In this document: in pieces, positions 13,684 to 18,804 of the stretch
Position numbering within the stretch: the stretch's first letter is position 1
Layout of the letters: the number at the start of each line of letters is the position of its first letter
Source of the DNA: Rickettsiales bacterium
GTDB lineage: Bacteria > Pseudomonadota > Alphaproteobacteria > Rickettsiales > UBA1997
Length of the DNA stretch: 18,804 nucleotides
Direction of reading: 5' to 3'
Assembly (NCBI GenBank): GCA_947487845.1
Contig: CANKYC010000012.1
Span: 1 to 18,804 of the forward strand
The notes under the pieces: model-generated
Told to the model about the DNA's origin: nothing
Database searches by the model: none
The model's input: only the letters and a program-made list of their open reading frames with translations
Position numbers and translations under genes: made by a program

Positions 13684-14948
13684 ATTCCTTTTTCTTCATC
13701 TTCCAAAAACTGAAATTCTTCATTTTTATTTCCCAAAACTACATCAGTCAAAATCTTTCCCGAAGCAGCTGACAAAGTCCATCCCAGCGATCCATGTCCT
13801 ACATTGAGAACTAAATTCCCATATTTCTTAACTTCACAAATTAATGGAATTGAACTTGGACGAAATGGCCTAAAGCCCGACCAATCGCGAATCTCATTAA
13901 AATTTCCAAAATCAGAAAAAGTTGCGAACAATACTTTCTTCAAAAAATTAATGTGTTTTTTATTTTTACTATTTTTTAACCAACAAACTTCAACAGTTCC
14001 TGCTGCACGAAAAATATTACCCAAACGACTATAAACAATTTTATTTTCAGTATCCGTTAATGTCATGTTTGGCGCAATAAACTCTTCATCAGCATTGATT
14101 GAAAGGCTATAACCTTTTAACGGATAAATTTGGGCATTAATTCCAATTCCAGTTAGAAGCTTGTTTCCGTAGGCGCCAAGCGCATAAACATATTTATTAG
14201 CAACAAAAACTCCTTTGCTGGTATTGATGCCCGTTACTTTATCGTAATTAGTAAAAATATTTCGCACATCAACGTCATATTCAAAAACTACGCCATATTT
14301 TTCGCGGCAGATTTTTTCCAAAGAATTCGTGAAAAGCATACAATTACCGCTTGCATCAATCTCATAAAAAATACCGCCGCATAATTTTCCTTCATCAAAA
14401 ATGCGAACCAAAGTTGGCTCTTTTTTAACACATTCTTCGGCAGTTAAAATCTGCGCTTTACAACCAATTGAGTTGTGAAACTCTGCTTCTTTAATTGCTG
14501 ATTCAAATTTTATTGGACTGCGGTAAAAATGCAAAATACCCTGTTTTTTATAATCAAATTTGATGTCTATTTCTTCTTCTAAAATCTGTTCTAAAACCTT
14601 TTTACTGTAGGATGAAATCTTGAATAGTTTTTTACTGTTTTCCTGCGATTTTTTAAGCGAAGAATTTTTGTAAAATTCATTGGCCCAACTAAAAAATCTT
14701 TTACCAAATAAATCAGAAATAGTCAAAAATGAACCGGGGGTAAACGCCGCCTTTAACATTGCCCATGACGAAGCTTTTGCCGCCCAAGTTTCGATGTGAG
14801 AATAACTCAATTGCCCGCCATTGGCGTAGGAACAGCCCATAGCCGAGAAAGAATTCTTCTCAAGCACAATAACCTTGTGTCCGGCACGGGCTAGAAAATA
14901 AGCGCTCGTAACACCAATTACGCCAGCACCTAAAACTATCACTTTCAT
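13674..14948 (-). CDS. dadA: D-amino acid dehydrogenase (FAD, DadA type)
   Basis: DadA oxidatively deaminates D-amino acids, mainly D-alanine, to keto acids, passing electrons to the respiratory chain at the inner membrane. The 424 aa protein is a DAO-fold flavoprotein. The FAD-binding motif GAGVIG lies at residues 7-12 with LEKNSF after it. SYANGGQLSYSHIETWAAKAS near residue 40 is the family segment, and NVGHGSLGWTLSAASGKI near 393-410 is the conserved C-terminal flavin contact. It resembles E. coli DadA in these blocks rather than glycine oxidase. No alanine racemase (dadX) is adjacent. D-alanine released by cell-wall turnover would be a natural substrate, giving pyruvate. It ends 10 bp inside folC and diverges from addB across 75 bp. 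Confidence 0.9.
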   Translation of the reverse strand: MKVIVLGAGVIGVTSAYFLARAGHKVIVLEKNSFSAMGCSYANGGQLSYSHIETWAAKASSWAMLKAAFTPGSFLTISDLFGKRFFSWANEFYKNSSLKKSQENSKKLFKISSYSKKVLEQILEEEIDIKFDYKKQGILHFYRSPIKFESAIKEAEFHNSIGCKAQILTAEECVKKEPTLVRIFDEGKLCGGIFYEIDASGNCMLFTNSLEKICREKYGVVFEYDVDVRNIFTNYDKVTGINTSKGVFVANKYVYALGAYGNKLLTGIGINAQIYPLKGYSLSINADEEFIAPNMTLTDTENKIVYSRLGNIFRAAGTVEVCWLKNSKNKKHINFLKKVLFATFSDFGNFNEIRDWSGFRPFRPSSIPLICEVKKYGNLVLNVGHGSLGWTLSAASGKILTDVVLGNKNEEFQFLEDEEKGIYS

Positions 14949-15023
14949 CGCAAAAATTTTTTTTTAAATTGAATCTGAATACCGACTCTAGAAGTGTGAG
15001 CAAATCTAATTTAATAATCTAAA

Positions 15024-17840
15024 ATGCTAGATAACCCCAATATTTTCAACATTCCAGCAAATTATCATTTTTTCGGATCGCTTTTTGACTGGCTTGAAAA
15101 TAATTTTTCGAGCCAGATTTCGGAAGTAAAAATTTTCTTACCAAATCGCCGTTCATGTCGCGAATTTCGGGAATTATTTTTAGCCAAAAATAGCAATATA
15201 ATTTTGCCAAAAATTAAGGCAATTTCTGATATTTCTTATGAAGATTTTTTTGACTTTTTACCAAATGTTGAAGCCAAAGAAATTATCGATGAACTATTGC
15301 AAATCAAGTCTTTATCTAACTTAGACTATCTTTTTTTTCTAACCAAAGAAATCCAAAAACTCTCAATTTTTGGCGACAATCTTGAATTTGATCAAGCCTT
15401 TAAAATTGCCACCAATTTACAAAGCCTTTTTGACGATATTGAGCGCGATGAAATTGATTTAAATCTATTGGATGAAATTGATGACTCTAATCTTTCCCGC
15501 CATCGCCAATTAACGCTAGAATTTTTAAAAGATTTTCACGTTCAAATTAAAAATTCATTAATCAAAAAAAATATTTTTTTTAGCTCTTCGAGCCAAAATT
15601 TCATAATTCAGAAATTGGTCTATTTGCTTGAAAAATATGGCTCGAAAGCCCCAATAATTATTGCCGGATCAACTGGAAGCGTCTCATTTAGCAAAAAATT
15701 AATTAAGGCAATTTCTAAAAAAAATTATGTTATTTTGCATGGCGCAACTACGGAAAATTATGAGACAGAAAATCATCCGCAATTTTTCTTAAATCGTTTA
15801 ACCGAATTTTTAGAAATTAATAAAAATACAATCAAAAAAATTGCTAATGATAAATTTATTTTAAGCGACGAAACTAGGCAAAATCTAATTTCATTAATGA
15901 TGTTGCCAGCAGAAAAAACTACAAAATGGCAGGAAATTTCACAACATTTAGATATTAAAAAAACTACTCTCGATTTAGAAAAAAACTTTCAATTAATTGA
16001 GGCAAAAAACGAGATTGAAGAAGCTAAAATTATTTCATTAGCGTTGCGCGAAGCTTTAAATAATAAAAAAACCGCGGCCGTAATTACAAATAATGATAAG
16101 CTGGCAAACCTTATAAAACTTGAGCTTGAACAAAATTCATTACCATTTAACGACACCAGAAATTTAAGTATTTTCAATTCCAAGTTGGTTAATTTTTTAA
16201 TGCTAATTCTGGAATTAATCGAAAGCGATTTTAATTCGCATAATTTGCTGGCGCTTCTTAAAAATTCTTTTTGTTTTTATTCAAAAAATTCTGATCTTTT
16301 GGCTGATTTTGAAATCAAAATTTTGCGCCAAGATCGCGCAGATTCAGGGATTTCTGGCATTTTAGAAAAATTAAAAAATGAAGAAATTTTAAATAATTTT
16401 TTCATCGAATTTTGTAAAAATATTTCCTCCTTAAAACAAAATTCTCAACTCGCTTTAACATCACAAAACCTGATTGAAACTGCTGAAAATCTTAGTCAAA
16501 AAAACTGGAACCAATTGCTTGAAGGCGAAACTGCTCAAGTTGAAATTTTTGAATTCTTTGAAAAATTAAAATCACAAAATGAAACCGCGCTCAAGCCAAA
16601 AAATATTCTTACCACTTTTAAAACTTTATTTTCTCAAATTAGCTATTTTGAAAAATCAGATTCTAAAGCTCCAATCCAGATTTTATCAACTATTGAAGCG
16701 CGTTTATTAAATTTTGATTTGGTAATTATAGCTTCTTTAAATGAAGGAGATTTTCCTGAAATCGCAGCAGAAAATTGGCTAGGAAAAAAGATAAAAAAAG
16801 ATTTAGGAATTGATAAAACTTTAAAAAAAATCGGGCAAAATGCTTATGATTTTTGTAATTATTTATCGAATCAATCAATAATTCTAACTCGCTGCAAAAG
16901 CAGGAATGGCGCGGTTTTAATTGAATCGCCTTTTCTCTTAAAATTCAAAACTATTTGCCAAAAAATTGGAGTAAAACTTGATTTAGGGGAAAAATATTTT
17001 ACGCAGTTAAAAAACTTAAACAGCCCTACGATCAAGCAAATTAAGAATCCAAACCCTAAACCTAAAATTGAATTTCGTCCGAAAAAAATTTCGGTAACTG
17101 ATATTTCAAAATTAATTTCTGATCCTTACGACATTTATGCTAAAAAAATTCTGCAACTGGAAGAATTAGAAAAAATTGATTTTGAACCTTCTTACGCAGA
17201 GTTTGGAAGCTTTATTCACAAAGCTTTAGAAGAGTTTGTAAAAAATCCGCAGCAGTCAAATTTTATTAAAAAAGCACAGAAAATTTTTGAAGAATATTTT
17301 TTGTCGAATGAATCTAAATTAATTTGGTGGTCAAAATTTGAAAAAATCTTTGCTGATTTTACAATTGAAAATGAAAGGTTTTTAAATTCAGAAAATCATG
17401 TCGAAATTGCAGCGGAATTAAAGGTTTCGCAAATTACAATTCGCGGAAAAATTGATCGCGTAATTATTGATGAAGCGGGCTTTGCTACAATTTTTGATTA
17501 TAAAACCGGACAAGTTCCAGCTAAAAAAGAAGTATTTTGCGGCGCAAATCCACAACTTACAATTGCAGCATTGATGATGCTTGAAGGCGCGATTGAAGGT
17601 GAAATAAAAAAACTGGATTTAGAAAAAATTGCCTCACTAAGTTATTGGAAATTATCCGCTTCTTCACTTAACGAAATTAAAAATATTTGCGATAATAATG
17701 AAGAAATACAAATTTTAGCTTCCGCTGCAAAAGCAGGTTTGGAAAGGCTCTTTGCATATTTTTGCGATGAAGAAAATGGTTATTTGGCAACGGGGAAAAA
17801 TTTGCGGAGCGAATATCGCAATCTCGCAAGAATTGAGTAA
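15024..17840 (+). CDS. addB: Double-strand break repair protein AddB (alphaproteobacterial type)
   Basis: AddB pairs with AddA to process double-strand DNA ends for RecA loading. The 938 aa protein matches the alphaproteobacterial AddB pattern. The N-terminal inactive-helicase part has LPNRRSCREFRELFL, then IIAGSTGSVSFSKKLIKAI near 211-230, EAKNEIEEAKIISLALREAL near 327, and EARLLNFDLVIIASLNEGDF near 556. The C-terminal PD-(D/E)XK nuclease shows FGSFIHKALEEF (H732), GKIDR (D811) and DYKTG (D825, K827), so the nuclease site looks intact. The family's closing block AGLERLFAYF...YRNLARIE is present. It lacks a clear N-terminal Walker A, as is usual for this type. The coding sequence is extremely A-rich, with many Lys, Asn, Ile and Phe codons. 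truA follows after 5 bp; addA, the usual next gene, is not in the window. Confidence 0.92.
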   Translation: MLDNPNIFNIPANYHFFGSLFDWLENNFSSQISEVKIFLPNRRSCREFRELFLAKNSNIILPKIKAISDISYEDFFDFLPNVEAKEIIDELLQIKSLSNLDYLFFLTKEIQKLSIFGDNLEFDQAFKIATNLQSLFDDIERDEIDLNLLDEIDDSNLSRHRQLTLEFLKDFHVQIKNSLIKKNIFFSSSSQNFIIQKLVYLLEKYGSKAPIIIAGSTGSVSFSKKLIKAISKKNYVILHGATTENYETENHPQFFLNRLTEFLEINKNTIKKIANDKFILSDETRQNLISLMMLPAEKTTKWQEISQHLDIKKTTLDLEKNFQLIEAKNEIEEAKIISLALREALNNKKTAAVITNNDKLANLIKLELEQNSLPFNDTRNLSIFNSKLVNFLMLILELIESDFNSHNLLALLKNSFCFYSKNSDLLADFEIKILRQDRADSGISGILEKLKNEEILNNFFIEFCKNISSLKQNSQLALTSQNLIETAENLSQKNWNQLLEGETAQVEIFEFFEKLKSQNETALKPKNILTTFKTLFSQISYFEKSDSKAPIQILSTIEARLLNFDLVIIASLNEGDFPEIAAENWLGKKIKKDLGIDKTLKKIGQNAYDFCNYLSNQSIILTRCKSRNGAVLIESPFLLKFKTICQKIGVKLDLGEKYFTQLKNLNSPTIKQIKNPNPKPKIEFRPKKISVTDISKLISDPYDIYAKKILQLEELEKIDFEPSYAEFGSFIHKALEEFVKNPQQSNFIKKAQKIFEEYFLSNESKLIWWSKFEKIFADFTIENERFLNSENHVEIAAELKVSQITIRGKIDRVIIDEAGFATIFDYKTGQVPAKKEVFCGANPQLTIAALMMLEGAIEGEIKKLDLEKIASLSYWKLSASSLNEIKNICDNNEEIQILASAAKAGLERLFAYFCDEENGYLATGKNLRSEYRNLARIE

Positions 17841-17845
17841 ATAAT

Positions 17846-18589
17846 ATGCGCTACAAACTAACCGTTGAATATGAAGGTAAAAATTATTTCGGATTTCAGA
17901 AGCAAATTGATTGCGCCAATAAAACCATCGAAGGCGTGTTGGAAGATGCTATTTTTAAATTAACCAACGAACGCATAAAAATAATCGCCTCTGGCCGCAC
18001 CGATGCAGGCGTTCACGCTTCGAGCCAAGTTATTCATTTTGATTTGGAAAAAAATTTCGATGATTACAAATTCATGATGGGCGTGAATAATTTTTTGCGC
18101 GAAGAAGAAATTTCAATTCTTAATTGCCAAAAAGTTGATGAAAATTTTCACGCCAGATTCAGTGCAAAATCCCGCCATTATCGCTATATAATCATTAATC
18201 GCCGCGCTCCACTTACTTTTCAAAAAAACCGCGCTTGGCATTTTTTTAGCGAAGATCTCGATATCGAATTAATGAAAGAAGGGACAAAATTTTTGATTGG
18301 AGAACATGATTTTTCTTCCTTTCGCGATGCCCAATGTCAGGCAAATTCAGCAATTCGCAGTATCAATAAAATTGAAATCACGCAAAATGGCGATGAAATT
18401 TTAATCGATTTCAGCGCCAAATCATTTTTGCATCACATGGTAAGAAATATCGTCGGAACTCTTGTTTGGGTTGGATCAAAAAAGATTTTACCAATCGCAA
18501 TGAAAGAAATTTTAGAAGCCCGTGATCGCACAAAATCCGGACCAAACGCACCAGCATTTGGACTTTATTTTGTTGGAGTTGATTATTAA
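17846..18589 (+). CDS. truA: tRNA pseudouridine(38-40) synthase TruA
   Basis: TruA isomerises uridines 38-40 in the anticodon stem-loop of many tRNAs to pseudouridine. The 247 aa protein has the usual length. The N-terminus YKLTVEYEGKNYFGFQKQ is typical, the catalytic Asp is D53 in SGRTDAGVHASSQVIHFD (E. coli D60), and the second half has FSSFRDAQCQANSAIRSI and FLHHMVRNIVGTLVWVG, both family hallmarks. The ATG is 5 bp after the addB stop, so the two are likely co-transcribed, with no separate promoter or Shine-Dalgarno visible. Confidence 0.97.
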   Translation: MRYKLTVEYEGKNYFGFQKQIDCANKTIEGVLEDAIFKLTNERIKIIASGRTDAGVHASSQVIHFDLEKNFDDYKFMMGVNNFLREEEISILNCQKVDENFHARFSAKSRHYRYIIINRRAPLTFQKNRAWHFFSEDLDIELMKEGTKFLIGEHDFSSFRDAQCQANSAIRSINKIEITQNGDEILIDFSAKSFLHHMVRNIVGTLVWVGSKKILPIAMKEILEARDRTKSGPNAPAFGLYFVGVDY

Positions 18590-18669
18590 TACCAAATTAC
18601 AAAATGCGAATAAACATTTTGCCACTTTGAAAAGTTACTTGGCAACATTTTAAAACATATACCAAATTA
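18589..18669. repeat. ATACCAAATTA direct repeat after truA
   Basis: ATACCAAATTA occurs at 18589-18599 (its first base is the last base of the truA stop) and again at 18659-18669, 70 bp apart. The second copy directly borders the terminal palindrome. The DNA between them has a weak inverted segment (GCCA...TGGC at about 18621-18644). Confidence 0.5.
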
Positions 18670-18672
18670 ACT

Positions 18673-18804
18673 ATCTCTTGATAGCCATAACTTTGTCTTT
18701 TTGGTAAAAATTTGCTCAGAAAATGACGCTGTATCACTTGATACAGCTTACATTTCCAGTCGCAATTTTTCCTCAAAAATACTTCGTTAGCGCTATCAAG
18801 AGAT
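18673..18804. repeat. 132-bp imperfect palindrome at the window end
   Basis: The two halves are reverse complements about a centre near 18738. The outer arms ATCTCTTGATAGC (18673-18685) and its complement (18792-18804) are perfect over 13 bp. The inner arms GCTGTATCA and TGATACAGC (18728-18747) are perfect over 9 bp with a 2-base loop. The segments between correspond with scattered mismatches (for example GGTAAAAATTTGC against AGGAAAAATTGC). The element may continue past the window. It may act as a terminator for addB-truA, or it may be a MITE or palindromic repeat. No coding sequence is seen in 18590-18804. Confidence 0.75.

Noticed and set aside
1..18804. tRNA, rRNA or riboswitch genes
   Set aside because: I looked through the intergenic stretches for cloverleaf ends, CCA-proximal GTTCRA boxes and long conserved leaders and saw none.

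Overview
The window looks like a piece of the chromosome of an AT-rich, Gram-negative alphaproteobacterium, most likely a Rickettsiales-type or related host-associated lineage. The grounds are strong A/T bias, the alphaproteobacterial form of AddB, a DUF1674 (SdhAF4-type) protein ending in the typical RFGDW...GRAIDF motif, a VirB11 type IV secretion ATPase, lipid A synthesis (LpxD), an outer-membrane porin, a Rickettsia-like AmpD/AmiD amidase, few Shine-Dalgarno sequences, and intergenic DNA packed with palindromic repeats. The family-level placement is inference; I see no rRNA or tRNA to fix it.

Layout. Bases 1-3950 hold a possible partial gene at the left edge, an Amidase_2 peptidoglycan amidase (minus strand), and diverging from it a plus-strand run: malic enzyme fused to a phosphotransacetylase-like domain (maeB), an unrecognised 131-132 aa Gly/Ser/Asn-rich protein, and a 54-codon DUF1674 gene. 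Bases 3951-4473 carry almost nothing but repeats: a long inverted repeat with three 21-bp tandem units in its loop, a pair of inverted copies of a dispersed palindrome, a perfect 42-bp-arm hairpin, and four copies of a 19-bp unit. The last unit runs into the stop codon of an M16 zinc peptidase (minus strand).

Bases 5729-6813 hold a 91-bp MITE-like element, a gene-poor stretch that may contain gene debris, and two tiny tandem paralogous genes (59 and 61 codons, minus strand). Both proteins have an Asn/Gln/Ser-rich head and a shared tail (QxKLxxFL...EIxxFC). I do not recognise this family, and it is the best candidate here for something undescribed. Unlike almost every large gene in the window, both have clear ribosome binding sites.

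Bases 6814-8625 encode a Uup-type ABC-F ATPase with a convincing promoter. Bases 8665-12213 are a tightly packed minus-strand cluster (porin, virB11, lpxD, in transcription order), which puts a lone virB11 next to envelope genes with no other vir gene in view. Bases 12358-18589 hold folC (plus) overlapping tail-to-tail with dadA (minus), then divergent addB and truA (plus). The window ends in a 132-bp imperfect palindrome.

Working together: most genes serve the envelope and cell wall (amidase, LpxD, porin, VirB11), central metabolism (malic enzyme, SDH assembly factor, D-amino-acid dehydrogenase feeding pyruvate), folate metabolism, recombination (AddB), translation and tRNA modification (ABC-F, TruA), and protein turnover or processing (M16).
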